DNA from: Abyssibacter profundi
GTDB lineage: Bacteria > Pseudomonadota > Gammaproteobacteria > Nevskiales > OUC007
Length of the DNA stretch: 64,000 nucleotides
Reading direction: 5' to 3'
NCBI RefSeq assembly: GCF_003151135.1
Contig: NZ_QEQK01000004.1
Location: 124,001 to 188,000, forward strand
Each line of letters starts with the position of its first letter. Position 1 is the stretch's first letter. Position numbers and translations under genes: made by a program. Below the pieces are notes generated by a model, which worked only from the letters and a program-made list of their open reading frames with translations, searched no databases and had not been told where the DNA came from. Positions 1 through 9,101 of this stretch are shown here, piece by piece.

Positions 1-586
1 CGATGCTATCCACCAAGGCGGTGGTCCGCGTCTGTAGCACGGCATGCAGAAGCAGCAGTGGAATGGCGACCATCAGTCCGAAGGCTGTGGTGTTCATGGC
101 CACGGAAATACTGGCTGACAGGAGGTCGGCCTTCTCAGCCGGGTTGACGTTGGCCACGGCCGTAAAGCCCTGGATCAGACCGATGATGGTTCCCAACAGG
201 CCCAGCAATGTGGCGACGTTGGCCAACACGGCCAGGTAGTGCGTGCGCTTCTCGAGCTGGGGGGTGACCTCCAGCAAGCTCTCTTCCATGGACATTTCAA
301 CGTCCTGGCGGTCGCTGCTGGTCCGCATGCGGCTGATGCCGTAGGCGAGCACCTGGCCGACGGCTGCTTCGGATTTGCTCGACACCTCGAAGGCGCCCGC
401 ATAGTCCCCGTTAGACAGCAAGGGCTGCAGTTTTTCCCACAGCTTGCGATTACCCGCCTCGGAGCGCGTCAGGTAGATGTAGCGTTCAATAGCGATGGAA
501 AGCCCGATCGCGAGAATGATGACGATGGGATACATGAACAGTCCGCCGTTCTGAAAAAAGCGGACGATGGTGCCGAACACCTCCAT
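1..586 (-). CDS. MotA/TolQ/ExbB-family proton channel protein (3' end outside window)
   Basis: This is a partial gene; about 195 N-terminal codons are visible and it runs off the left edge. The protein belongs to the inner-membrane proton channels that power TonB-, Tol- or Agl-type machines. The visible part has the family layout: a first membrane helix at about residues 14-35 followed by the ERYIYL motif, a long cytoplasmic domain, then two more helices (around LLGLLGTIIGLIQGF and SVAMNTTAFGLMVAIP). The conserved Thr/Gly-rich faces are present. The ATG at 586 lies 15 nt after the stop of the upstream small secreted protein, so it is the fifth gene of one operon with three TPR proteins. An ExbD/TolR partner would be expected just beyond the left edge. 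Which system it energises cannot be told from the window. Confidence 0.9.
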   Translation of the reverse strand, partial: MEVFGTIVRFFQNGGLFMYPIVIILAIGLSIAIERYIYLTRSEAGNRKLWEKLQPLLSNGDYAGAFEVSSKSEAAVGQVLAYGISRMRTSSDRQDVEMSMEESLLEVTPQLEKRTHYLAVLANVATLLGLLGTIIGLIQGFTAVANVNPAEKADLLSASISVAMNTTAFGLMVAIPLLLLHAVLQTRTTALVDSI

Positions 587-601
587 ACGATTGCCTCTCG
601 A

Positions 602-937
602 TTACTGCGTTGATGGTCCAGACGAAAATTCGGGCGGGCGCCTGGCGGTTTCCAGGGCCTGCCAGTACTGCATTTGGCGGCGAAAAGCCGGTGGATCGAC
701 AGGCACTAACGCCTCTTCCAGCAACTTGGCTGGCTTGTCGATACCTTCCTCCGGAGGAGAATTGCGCCACGGCGTGATGTAGAGGCCGATCGGCAACTCC
801 TGCTCGCCGCGAATCGTGGCGCCTTCCAGCTCGATAGGCTCTTCGGCCGGCTGCGCTGACGCCACGCTCAATGCGAGCAGCCCTAAGACTACATGAGCCA
901 GACCGGCACGCACGAGGTTTTGAAACAACCTGATCAT
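602..937 (-). CDS. Small secreted protein of the TPR/ExbB cluster
   Basis: I do not recognise a family for this 111-residue protein. It starts with a clear signal peptide (hydrophobic stretch at about residues 9-26, likely cut after ASA), so the mature part of about 85 residues should be periplasmic. The mature region is acidic and proline-rich and contains an aromatic segment (GLYITPWRNSPPEE) and a C-terminal QYWQALETARRPP. An in-frame ATG 30 nt further upstream exists, but the chosen ATG at 937 overlaps the stop of the preceding TPR lipoprotein as ATGA, which is the usual sign of translational coupling. The gene ends 15 nt before the ExbB-like channel gene, so a structural or accessory role in that envelope complex is inferred from position only. 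Confidence 0.75.
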   Translation of the reverse strand: MIRLFQNLVRAGLAHVVLGLLALSVASAQPAEEPIELEGATIRGEQELPIGLYITPWRNSPPEEGIDKPAKLLEEALVPVDPPAFRRQMQYWQALETARRPPEFSSGPSTQ

Positions 938-1536
938 CGGGTCCTCCGCTCCAGGTCGGCAATCCATAGCGCAACCTGCTCATCGGGCTCGTCGAGCATG
1001 GCCTGATAGGCCTTGTATGCGCCGATGGCCTGCTGGGGTTGGCGCAGGTACAAGTCGTAGAGAATGCCGAGATTACGTTGCGCATCCGTGAATGCCGGAT
1101 CCGCCACCAGCGCCTTGCGATACGCGTCGCGCGCCGCATCGAAATGACCGGCGCGTCGCTCCAGCAGGCCCTGCAGGTTGTAGGCGGGGGCACTACGGGG
1201 GTTTCGTTCCACTGCCTGGCGCACGAGCGTCAGCGCTTCGTCGTTCTCCCCCTTGCGGGCCAGCAAACCGGCAAGGTTGGTATACGGGCCGGCAATCTGC
1301 GGATAGTTGCGAATCATATTGCGCAATGCTGATTCAGCGGCGGCCTCATTTCCCCGTTTGAGGGCATTGATCGCCGCAGCAAAATCATTAAACGCGGCAT
1401 CCGGTATTTCCACCTGCGGCACGGCGGGCAGCTGGATGGCCGCTTCCGCCGGCTCAGGGCGGGGCGCAGGACCACCGGCACAACCCGCAAGCACGCCCAG
1501 CGCGACACAGGTAGCGGCGAGATTAGCGAATCGCAT
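934..1536 (-). CDS. TPR-repeat lipoprotein
   Basis: A 200-residue lipoprotein. The N-terminus MRFANLAATCVALGVLAGC is a lipoprotein signal with lipobox LAGC, followed by a Gly/Pro-rich tether, so it should be membrane-anchored and face the periplasm. Residues from about 50 to 165 form three or four TPR helix pairs (IAGPYTNLAGLLARKG, SAPAYNLQGLLERRAG and FTDAQRNLGILYDLY are typical A-helix starts). The ATG at 1536 is preferred over ATGs further upstream because only this start puts the lipobox at the right distance. It overlaps the end of the preceding gene by 14 nt, and its stop overlaps the next start. TPR proteins of this type scaffold multiprotein envelope complexes; the partners are presumably the other products of this operon. 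Confidence 0.85.
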   Translation of the reverse strand: MRFANLAATCVALGVLAGCAGGPAPRPEPAEAAIQLPAVPQVEIPDAAFNDFAAAINALKRGNEAAAESALRNMIRNYPQIAGPYTNLAGLLARKGENDEALTLVRQAVERNPRSAPAYNLQGLLERRAGHFDAARDAYRKALVADPAFTDAQRNLGILYDLYLRQPQQAIGAYKAYQAMLDEPDEQVALWIADLERRTR

Positions 1537-4375
1537 TGATCGGAAGCTCATAGTTTTCCTGCTTGGCGTAGCGGGCCGGCACAATTTCGGCCAGCGCTTC
1601 GATACTCCGCTGAATCCAGACGTTGTAGACGCCCTGGTCCATGCGAGCGACATTGGTCTCGAAGACGTCGATAGCCTGTTCTTCGATCGGGAAAGCCTGT
1701 TCCTCTAGCAGCAGCTCGTACTGCTCCAGTTCCAGGGCCGAGAGCCCGGCCGGGCGCTGTGACGCCATCAGGTCACGGCTCAGCGTCAGGTAGATCGACC
1801 CGACCCGGTGCGTGGCCTCGGTGGCGATCTCCGCCACACCGGACTGCGCCGCGTCCTGATAGGCCGTCAGCGCCTTGTCCATGGCGGCACGCTTGCGTTG
1901 TAGGCTGGCCTGCAGCGGCAGCGTCAGCTTGATCGACTCGAACTCCTGCAGCGCAGATTCCGCAAGCACGAGAGACGATTGCGCCGCGAGATAACGACTG
2001 CGGTCTGTTTGCTGGCTGCCGGCGGCCGCGTTGGCCCGGACCAGCTCTCTGCGCCAGAAGTTGACCTCGCTGGGGCGATCAATCTCGTCATAGATCTCGA
2101 TAAGACGCTGCCGTATCTCGATGGCCTCTTCGAAGGGGATGGCAAAGCCCGCCAGGTAACTCGAATATGCCTGGCCTGCTGCGGCGAGCGCACCGTTCTC
2201 GTCGTACAACTCGGCTGAGCGTAATGCCGCCTGCTGCCTGGCCGCTTCCGGTTCTGCGCTGTCGCCGGCGATGCGGGCAAACTCGGCTGCGGCCCGTGTC
2301 GGCTGGTCGGATGACAGATAGACGGCGGCCAGTTTGCGCGTCACGTCAGGCTGGCGTTGATCGGCCGGGAAGGTCGACCGGAAGTCCTGTAGCACCTCGA
2401 TAGCGCGGTCCCATTGTTCCGACGCGATGAGCACCGCAGCGGCATCGAACTGGGCGGTTGCGCGAATGCTCGAATCGGGCATTTCCTGGCCGATGCGCAG
2501 GAACTGTGCGACCGCATCGTCAGGCCGGCCCTGATCACGTGCGACCTCGGCCTGGCGATAGATGGCAGAGGCGATCTGGTCACGTGTGGTTTGCCGGCGC
2601 TCGGTGTCGTCTGGTGGTGTCAGCTGCAGGACCTGCTTGAAGGCCGCTTCGGCATCCTGATAGCGCTGCTGATCGAATCGCGACAAGCCGAGTACCTGCC
2701 AGCTGCTGCGGCGCAGTCGGGCATCCGGACGCGGTTGGGTATCGACCACTCGCTGGGCCACCTCTGCAGCCGGCTCCAGTTCGCCCAGGTCGTAGAGGTC
2801 CTCGGCTGCGCGCGTCAGCACGCGTGGGGCTTCTGGGTGCTCGGAGAAGTTGTCTGCGAAGCGCCGGGCAGCGTCCACCGCGACGAGTATGGCCTCTGCA
2901 CGTGCTTCGGTCGGCTGGGCCTCGGCCCACTTGTGATAGCTGTCGACGGCGCCATAGCCAGCGTCGGCCGCGCGAGGGTGGGGCGGGTAGTTGTAGGCAG
3001 CGTTGGTGTACTCGTCAGCGGCGGCCTGATAACGCCCGCGATCGTAGAGGGTATCGGCCAGCAGGGTGTGCATTTCCGGTGCGGCCGGGTCATCGGGGAA
3101 GATCTCGATGAAGCGGCGGTAGTAGCGACCGGCCTGCTCAAAGGCGATCTGCCGTGCCTGGTCGCTGGCGCCATCGCGCTGGGCGCGCGCATGGTAGTAG
3201 CGAGCCACGTCGTTGAGGTTTTCCTTGAGCGCCTCGACCACGAACGGGGCTTCGGCCAGGCCGCGCTGGGTCCAGTATTCCGCCTCTGGATCGTAAATCT
3301 GGACGTAGTCTTCCTTGGCGCCCATGGCGAGATCGATGAACCCGCCGACTTGGAGGGCATCGATGGATTTCAACTGAAAGGTCGGTGCATCCAGTGTGAA
3401 GGGCTCATAGTCCACATAAGCCTTGAACGCAGCGGCTGCATCCGTGTAGCGCTCCTGCTCCAGGTAGAGCTCGCCCAGGTCGGCGAACAGCAGTTCCTCG
3501 TAGCGGGTGCCCCCTTGTTCGTTGAGGAACTGTTTGAGCGAGGCGCCACCGTCACTATAGGCAAAGCTCAGGCTGACGACGCGCAGGACGTCCTGAACCA
3601 GTTCACGGCGTTTTTCGCGAACGCCGGCCACGGCCTGGCTTTCGACAATGGGCGCCTGTCCTGGGGCGAGTTCTCGCTCGAGGATGGGCATGAATGCCTC
3701 AACCGCTTCGGCGTAACGCGATTGCTTGAAGATCGACCAGCCAAGTTTGTACTGGCTTTGCTCGAAGAACTGGCCATCAGGACCGAATTCAACGACTTCT
3801 CGGTAAGCGGCCTCCGCCTGGCGGTAGCGCCGCAAGCGGAACAACAGTTCGGCCTCGCGGAATTTTCCATCGCTGGCATAGCGCGAGTCCGGAAACTCCC
3901 GAGCCAGACGAGATAAGACTTCCACGGCCCGAGCTTCCTGCCCACGGTTCTGGTAGGCACGAGCGAGCTGGTAAAGCACGCGGTCGTTGTTGGGGTCATC
4001 CGGATTGGTGGCCAGGATCTCGCGGTAAAGATTGACCGAGTCGATGCGTTCCTCGTCGCCATAAAGCTCTTGCTGGCGTTCGAACTGAGGATTGACTTCG
4101 CCCACCTGAATCTGGAGATCTGCCAGGCGTCGCATGACTTCCGTGCGGCGGGCGCCTTCCGGTGCCAGTTCCAGAATCTTCCGATAGTTTTCGATGGCCA
4201 GTTCCTGATTGGCCTCGATCTGCTCGGATTGACGAATGCTCAGCTTCGATTCGTCGGGCCGGTCCTGGCTGATGGTGCTAATGGACGGGCCTGGGTCGAT
4301 CTTGGAGGCGCAGGCGCTCAGCAGAACGGTGCTGGAGCAGGCCAGTATCAGCAAACGGCTTTGACTCGCGCGCAT
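1523..4375 (-). CDS. Large TPR-repeat lipoprotein (AglT/PglI-like scaffold)
   Basis: A 950-residue protein that begins with a lipoprotein signal (hydrophobic core then LLSAC, Cys22), so it is an envelope lipoprotein. Nearly all of the mature chain is helical repeat: many TPR or YbgF/BamD-like units can be seen, for example DRVLYQLARAYQNRGQEARA, KLGWSIFKQSRYAEAVEAF, LADTLYDRGRYQAAADEY and ARLRRSSWQVLGLSRFDQQRY. The start at 4375 was chosen because it alone gives a proper signal peptide. It lies 4 nt after the upstream stop. Large TPR lipoproteins next to TolQ/ExbB homologues occur in the gliding-motility (Agl/Glt) machines of myxobacteria and in related clusters of many gammaproteobacteria whose function is not settled. 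The assignment to that class is by architecture and neighbourhood. Confidence 0.85.
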   Translation of the reverse strand: MRASQSRLLILACSSTVLLSACASKIDPGPSISTISQDRPDESKLSIRQSEQIEANQELAIENYRKILELAPEGARRTEVMRRLADLQIQVGEVNPQFERQQELYGDEERIDSVNLYREILATNPDDPNNDRVLYQLARAYQNRGQEARAVEVLSRLAREFPDSRYASDGKFREAELLFRLRRYRQAEAAYREVVEFGPDGQFFEQSQYKLGWSIFKQSRYAEAVEAFMPILERELAPGQAPIVESQAVAGVREKRRELVQDVLRVVSLSFAYSDGGASLKQFLNEQGGTRYEELLFADLGELYLEQERYTDAAAAFKAYVDYEPFTLDAPTFQLKSIDALQVGGFIDLAMGAKEDYVQIYDPEAEYWTQRGLAEAPFVVEALKENLNDVARYYHARAQRDGASDQARQIAFEQAGRYYRRFIEIFPDDPAAPEMHTLLADTLYDRGRYQAAADEYTNAAYNYPPHPRAADAGYGAVDSYHKWAEAQPTEARAEAILVAVDAARRFADNFSEHPEAPRVLTRAAEDLYDLGELEPAAEVAQRVVDTQPRPDARLRRSSWQVLGLSRFDQQRYQDAEAAFKQVLQLTPPDDTERRQTTRDQIASAIYRQAEVARDQGRPDDAVAQFLRIGQEMPDSSIRATAQFDAAAVLIASEQWDRAIEVLQDFRSTFPADQRQPDVTRKLAAVYLSSDQPTRAAAEFARIAGDSAEPEAARQQAALRSAELYDENGALAAAGQAYSSYLAGFAIPFEEAIEIRQRLIEIYDEIDRPSEVNFWRRELVRANAAAGSQQTDRSRYLAAQSSLVLAESALQEFESIKLTLPLQASLQRKRAAMDKALTAYQDAAQSGVAEIATEATHRVGSIYLTLSRDLMASQRPAGLSALELEQYELLLEEQAFPIEEQAIDVFETNVARMDQGVYNVWIQRSIEALAEIVPARYAKQENYELPINAIR

Positions 4376-4379
4376 GGGG

Positions 4380-6767
4380 TTAATTCTCCTGCTGGTCAAA
4401 GATGCGTGCCATCGCAAAACGCGCCTCAATCAGAAACTCCTCGGCCTGACGTCGCTGACCCTTGAGTTCGTTCAGCGCCATGGTTTCCAGCAGATCGCGC
4501 TGAGCGATTAAGGCGGTTTCGATCCGGTCGCTGAGTTCAAAGATTCTGGGACGGGCAGACTGCATTTGCTGTGCTGGAGACCGCAGATGCCGTGTTTGCG
4601 CCAAGGCGGGGGGCGGCTCGGCCAGCGCCAGATCCAGCTCAGGCGGCTGGGCATCGGCCAGTGGGGTTTCGCTGGGCGTCGATGGACGACCGATGCCTTC
4701 TTCCAGGCGCAGTTCCGGCCGCACGCCGTCGCCAAACAGGCGGGTGTGTGCCCGGGCACGGGCGACGGTCTGGTCCGGATCTGCCGGGCGAGCACCTTCG
4801 GCGAGACGGCTGCCGTACGCAGAGATCGCCCGCAGCCAACCTTCGGTACGTCGGGCCAGGAACCGCAGGTCGCGGTAGTTCTTCAGGGCTTCCTGGAACT
4901 GGGTGCTGGCGATGAGCGGGTAGAGGTAATACGTCTCCGGCGCATTGGGCAGGTCGCGGACCTCCCAGGTCCAACCCGCCTCGGAGTCCAGGTCTCTTGC
5001 GATCAGGGTTTCCACCATCCGACCGCTGTAGATGGCGTCTTCGGCCTTATCGAGACGCAGGCGCGTTTCTTCCAACAACTCGGCGGCGCGTAGGTAGTAC
5101 TGCAGCGACTGCCGATGCGCGCCCAGTGATCCCAGCGCCTGGGGAACGGCAACAAAGGCTTCCTGGACGGCCGGATCCATCGGGTCTCGGGCCAGCAGTT
5201 CCGACCAGGGCACCAGCGCCCGCTCCAGACGCTTGGCGGTCTCCCGGTTACTGCGCTGTTCGTCGGTGAGGCCAATGCCCAGTTTCTCGAACAAACTGGC
5301 GTTGCCTCGACCGGGTCGCATCAACAGGGACAGCGAGGAATAGGCTGTCGGAACATCGTCTTGCCCCAGCTCGGCGGTTCCGAAGTACAACGACCAGCCG
5401 TACCCCAGCAGGCCCTTGTTCGCGTATTCGCCTTCCAGTCGGATGCGGCGGAACGCATCGCGCGCATCCTCATACTGCTCTTGCTTCAGGAGTTGATAGC
5501 CCAGCGTAAGGTTGGCCTTGTCCCGCAACGCTGCCAGTTCAAATGTGGGGATGTCGATGCGCCCGACACGTCGTAGGGCGATGATGCCCTCGTTGATGGC
5601 GCCGGTTCGCATCAGGGTGATGGCGTGGTTGTACGCCATGTAGGGCGGCAGATCGCCGAAGGATTGGGCGTCCTGAAACTCGGCCAGCGCCGACTCGAAG
5701 TCACCCAGTCGCATGAACGCGCGTGCCTTAAGGTCATGTGCCTTGCGCTCCGTGTCTTCATCCACGGGCGACACCAGGTCACGAGCCAGCGCCGTCAGCA
5801 GGGCGTTGTAGTGGCCGCGCGTGTAGGCCAGCTCGGCCAAGCGCAGCACCGCTTCGTTGCGCTGCTGGGCGGTGCCCTCACCGCCACGGACGCGCTGTAG
5901 CCGTTGCTCGGCCTCGGCGGGCAGCCCGAAATCGACCAGGGTTCGACCCTCGGCCAACAACAGATCGGGATCCTCCAGGGCGCCGACCGCATGCTGCCGC
6001 GACCAAACGCGCAATTTGGCCAGGGCCGTGAACAGCCGGTCAGTTTCCCGCAGATAGCGCGTGGCCCGCGCCTGTAGCGGGAGTGGCAGGGTCTGGTCTT
6101 CGCCTGAGTCGCTGGCCAGCACGCCCGTGGAGGCCCACTCGCGGGGTGATAGCCGTGGCTCACGCCGCCGACCCGTCCACTCCAGCACGAATTCAACGGC
6201 TTTGGGCTGACCGTTTAGGTAGACCTGATAGGAATCCGAACGCCTGACAGGCGGTGCATTCTCTGCGTCTTCGGCGTAGCGGCCCGAGACTTCGAGCGTA
6301 ATCGTGTGCGTGCCACGCCCAAGATCCAGGCGGGCCATTTCGTGCGCGGCGTCGCGGGTCAACGACACCGCATCATTGAACGGGTACTCGACGACGGTGG
6401 TTTGCTCGCCATTGACCAGCAGCCGCGCGGTTTCGACCACAAAGGCTTTGAGATCAACCGACAGGTAGGCGCTGACCATGTTGCCATCGGGATACAGTAC
6501 ATCGCGTTCGAGCACTTCAAGGTCGACGGCGAGATCAAGGGCGTCGCGCTTGATGGCACGAACCTGATCATCGAGGCCGCGCAACTGCTGCAATTGCTGG
6601 TCAGCTGTCTCCTGGTCGATAGCTTGGACAGTGCCCAACGGGAGGGCAGACAAGCTGACCAGCGCCAGGCAGAGCAGCGTCTTGGTACGGTTCAAGAGAT
6701 TCTCCAGCCGTCGTTGGAGGCGGGGCCCAGACTGTCGGAAACGCAGCGGGCGGGGCGTCGTCGGCAT
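4380..6767 (-). CDS. Large periplasmic helical-repeat protein of the TPR/ExbB cluster
   Basis: First gene of the cluster, 795 residues as an ATG-started frame. A hydrophobic signal peptide (LLCLALVSLSALPLGTVQA) sits about 25 residues in. A TTG at 6695 with GGAG six bases upstream would start the protein directly at that signal peptide and is probably the true start, giving about 771 residues. After the signal comes a region with beta character (around residues 80-180, with LDLGRGTHTITLEVSGRY), then TPR-like helical repeats from about residue 240 to 600, and a C-terminal Glu/Arg-rich helical segment that may be coiled coil. No enzymatic motif was seen. It is probably a periplasmic scaffold that works with the TPR lipoproteins downstream. 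Confidence 0.8.
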   Translation of the reverse strand: MPTTPRPLRFRQSGPRLQRRLENLLNRTKTLLCLALVSLSALPLGTVQAIDQETADQQLQQLRGLDDQVRAIKRDALDLAVDLEVLERDVLYPDGNMVSAYLSVDLKAFVVETARLLVNGEQTTVVEYPFNDAVSLTRDAAHEMARLDLGRGTHTITLEVSGRYAEDAENAPPVRRSDSYQVYLNGQPKAVEFVLEWTGRRREPRLSPREWASTGVLASDSGEDQTLPLPLQARATRYLRETDRLFTALAKLRVWSRQHAVGALEDPDLLLAEGRTLVDFGLPAEAEQRLQRVRGGEGTAQQRNEAVLRLAELAYTRGHYNALLTALARDLVSPVDEDTERKAHDLKARAFMRLGDFESALAEFQDAQSFGDLPPYMAYNHAITLMRTGAINEGIIALRRVGRIDIPTFELAALRDKANLTLGYQLLKQEQYEDARDAFRRIRLEGEYANKGLLGYGWSLYFGTAELGQDDVPTAYSSLSLLMRPGRGNASLFEKLGIGLTDEQRSNRETAKRLERALVPWSELLARDPMDPAVQEAFVAVPQALGSLGAHRQSLQYYLRAAELLEETRLRLDKAEDAIYSGRMVETLIARDLDSEAGWTWEVRDLPNAPETYYLYPLIASTQFQEALKNYRDLRFLARRTEGWLRAISAYGSRLAEGARPADPDQTVARARAHTRLFGDGVRPELRLEEGIGRPSTPSETPLADAQPPELDLALAEPPPALAQTRHLRSPAQQMQSARPRIFELSDRIETALIAQRDLLETMALNELKGQRRQAEEFLIEARFAMARIFDQQEN

Positions 6768-6825
6768 TCTAGCAACAAGTGTCCTTGAATTCGCGGTCGA
6801 TTGAATGATGCGTGGTCAGCTGGGC

Positions 6826-8226
6826 TTAAACGCCCGAATGATCGGCGACATCGACGCGAATCTTCAGGCGCTGTCCCGGTTTGAGGCGGTCCGGCGAGCT
6901 GAGTTTGTTGATGGCGACGATGTCGCTAGTTCGTACACGGTAGCGCTTGGCGATGCTGCCTAGCGAGTCCCCGGAACGAACGGTGTAATAAACCGTTCGT
7001 TCGGTGCGTGATGGTGAGGTCACCACCAGCGTCTGCCCCGGACGGATCACCGTGCGACTGGACAGTCGGTTCCATCGTGTCAGGTCGGCCACGTGGATGT
7101 CGTGCTTGCGAGCGATGGACCAGAGCGAGTCGCCCGCGCGGACCTTGTAGAACCGGGCGCCACTGCTGCGCTGACCGGCTGGCAACCCGGCCACGGCCTG
7201 TTTGGCCCCGCCAGGAATCATCAAGACCTGGCCGATCCGAATGCGGTGGCCCTCTAGCGCGTTGATCGAGCGGATGACGCCAACCGTGGTGTCGAAGTCT
7301 TCGGCGAGTTCACTCAAGGTGTCGCCGGCCTGAACCCGGTGTCGGGTCCAGGTGACCCGCTGCGAAGCGGGTAGGGACTGGAGTGCGAGCGCGAAGTCAC
7401 CGGCTTTATCGGCGGGCAAGAGCAGGCGATGTGGCCCGGCCGGGTCGGTGGCGAATGAGTTGAACGCCGGGTTGAGCCGTCGAATGGCCTCCAGCGACAT
7501 CCCCGCCAGTTTCGCCGCCTGCGGCAGGCCAAGCTGGCCGGGCAGCGACACGGCAATCGTCTGCGGCTGTCGGCTGACCGGCGGAAGGCGGAGGTCGAAC
7601 TGCTCGGGGTGCGCGAAGACCTCAGCGAGCCCCAGCACCCTGGGCACGTAGGCGCGGGTCTGGCTGGGCAGGTCCAGTGACCAAAAATCTGTGGGTCGTC
7701 CGAGTTTGCGATTGCGTGCGATGGCCCGACGTACCCGGCCTTCCCCCGCGTTGTAGGCCGCCAGAGACAACAGCCAGTCGTCGAAGAGGTCATGCAGGTA
7801 GGTCAGATAGCGAACTGCGGCCTCGGTAGACGCGATGATGTCGCGACGGCCGTCGTACCACCAGGTTCGCTGCAAACCGAAGCGATCGGCGGTTTGTGGC
7901 ATGAACTGCCAAAGCCCGGCCGCCGTGCCGGAGCTAAAGGCATTGGGGTCAAACCCGCTTTCGAGAAATGGGATACAGATCAGTTCTGCCGGAAGTTCAG
8001 CGGCGCGTAGCTGCGCGGCAATCACGGCGAGATACGGTTCGGCTCTCCCGACAAGGGTGCGAATTTCATGTGGTCGCGATGCGAAATCATCCGACCAGTA
8101 GCGCACATCCTCATGGTCTTGCTGCCCGATGGCGTAATCCTCGGCCAGGCTGGTCCAAAAATCGGTCGCAAATGCAGGTGCGGCACAGCACAGCACGGCC
8201 GCGGCAAGAAGATGTCGTACTTTCAC
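6826..8226 (-). CDS. mltD: Membrane-bound lytic murein transglycosylase D
   Basis: This enzyme cleaves the glycan strands of peptidoglycan to 1,6-anhydromuropeptides in the periplasm. The 466-residue protein has a signal peptide (residues 1-20), a lysozyme-like SLT domain with the catalytic Glu at 89 in the motif PFLESGFDP, the family signature AAGLWQFMP, and AYNAGEGRVRRAI. It ends with three LysM domains that bind peptidoglycan, near residues 297-345, 357-400 and 413-458, each with the GD(T/S)L motif. E. coli MltD usually shows two LysM copies, so three is a small expansion. It is divergent from the yafS-like/rnhA/dnaQ genes, as in E. coli, but gloB, which sits between them there, is missing. 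Confidence 0.95.
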   Translation of the reverse strand: MKVRHLLAAAVLCCAAPAFATDFWTSLAEDYAIGQQDHEDVRYWSDDFASRPHEIRTLVGRAEPYLAVIAAQLRAAELPAELICIPFLESGFDPNAFSSGTAAGLWQFMPQTADRFGLQRTWWYDGRRDIIASTEAAVRYLTYLHDLFDDWLLSLAAYNAGEGRVRRAIARNRKLGRPTDFWSLDLPSQTRAYVPRVLGLAEVFAHPEQFDLRLPPVSRQPQTIAVSLPGQLGLPQAAKLAGMSLEAIRRLNPAFNSFATDPAGPHRLLLPADKAGDFALALQSLPASQRVTWTRHRVQAGDTLSELAEDFDTTVGVIRSINALEGHRIRIGQVLMIPGGAKQAVAGLPAGQRSSGARFYKVRAGDSLWSIARKHDIHVADLTRWNRLSSRTVIRPGQTLVVTSPSRTERTVYYTVRSGDSLGSIAKRYRVRTSDIVAINKLSSPDRLKPGQRLKIRVDVADHSGV

Positions 8227-8313
8227 AGTGTTATGAATTCCCCGATGGCGCGTTGATTGTCGTGTACCGGGTGGTCACGCACAAGCGAGGGCCGGTTGGT
8301 TATCCTAAGACGC

Positions 8314-9081
8314 ATGGACCCGATGCAACGGCAAGAAGTTCGACTGGACGATCTGCGACGGTGGCGCGCGACCACACGCGGACGCAGCCAGGATCTGCTG
8401 GAGCAGGCCCGGCTACAGACAGTCCTGCCGGGGTTGTTTGGTCGTTCCATCATCCAGATCGGCAGCTGGGGACAGGGCGAAACCCTGATCGAGTCGGCAC
8501 CGATGCCGTTCAAGGCGGTGCTGGGCACCGCCGGCGTGCCCGGCGAGGGTGCGGTGACCCGGTCCGGCGCGTTGCCGTTGCCCAAGGGCGTAGCGGATGT
8601 GATCTTGCTGCCACACAGCCTTGAGTACGCGACCTCGCCGCATCGATTGCTGCGCGAGGCCGATCGGGTGTTGAGCTCGCGTGGGCATCTGCTGATTCTG
8701 GGATTTAACCCGTTCTCCTGGTGGGGACTTCGCCACCGGGTGGGTGCAACCCCTGCGCTCCCGTTGGATGGTCGGTTTCTTAGCCGCCATCGCGTTTGCG
8801 ATTGGTTGCACCTGCTGGATTTCGATGTGCTGGATATTCATCTTTTCGGGGCCGGCTTGCCGTGGCTGCGGCCCACTGCACGAGGAGAGGGCCGGCGCCT
8901 GCGTTACTGGTTGAATCTTGCGGCTGATAGTTACCTGATCGTTGCCCGCAAGCGCAGGATTCCGATGACACCGGTGCAGCAACAATGGCGGCAGACGCGC
9001 CGTGGCGTTGCGCCTGCACTGGACGGGGTGCGGGTGAGTTTTGAAGCGGCTGCCGCGCGGCGCCGGACCGACGACGCATAA
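8314..9081 (+). CDS. YafS-like class I methyltransferase-fold protein
   Basis: A 255-residue protein in the position of E. coli yafS, directly before rnhA and dnaQ. The middle part resembles a Methyltransf_11 domain: [35 protein letters not shown] corresponds to the acidic-loop and post-motif regions, followed by [19 protein letters not shown]. The glycine-rich SAM loop is weak: the equivalent segment reads [13 protein letters not shown] rather than a classic GxGxG. Activity as a methyltransferase is therefore uncertain, which is also true of the family in general. The ATG at 8314 was preferred to upstream frames; a second ATG lies three codons later. The C-terminus (from about residue 225) is basic and of low complexity. 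Confidence 0.8.
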   Translation: MDPMQRQEVRLDDLRRWRATTRGRSQDLLEQARLQTVLPGLFGRSIIQIGSWGQGETLIESAPMPFKAVLGTAGVPGEGAVTRSGALPLPKGVADVILLPHSLEYATSPHRLLREADRVLSSRGHLLILGFNPFSWWGLRHRVGATPALPLDGRFLSRHRVCDWLHLLDFDVLDIHLFGAGLPWLRPTARGEGRRLRYWLNLAADSYLIVARKRRIPMTPVQQQWRQTRRGVAPALDGVRVSFEAAAARRRTDDA

Positions 9082-9101
9082 ACACTGTACGAGACCAACT
9101 C

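Noticed and set aside
2414-3916. A 500-codon open frame on the plus strand inside the large TPR lipoprotein gene
   Set aside because: It is fully antisense to a well-supported gene, has no ribosome site, and its protein lacks domain-like patterns; G/C-rich codons of the real gene leave the opposite frame open.
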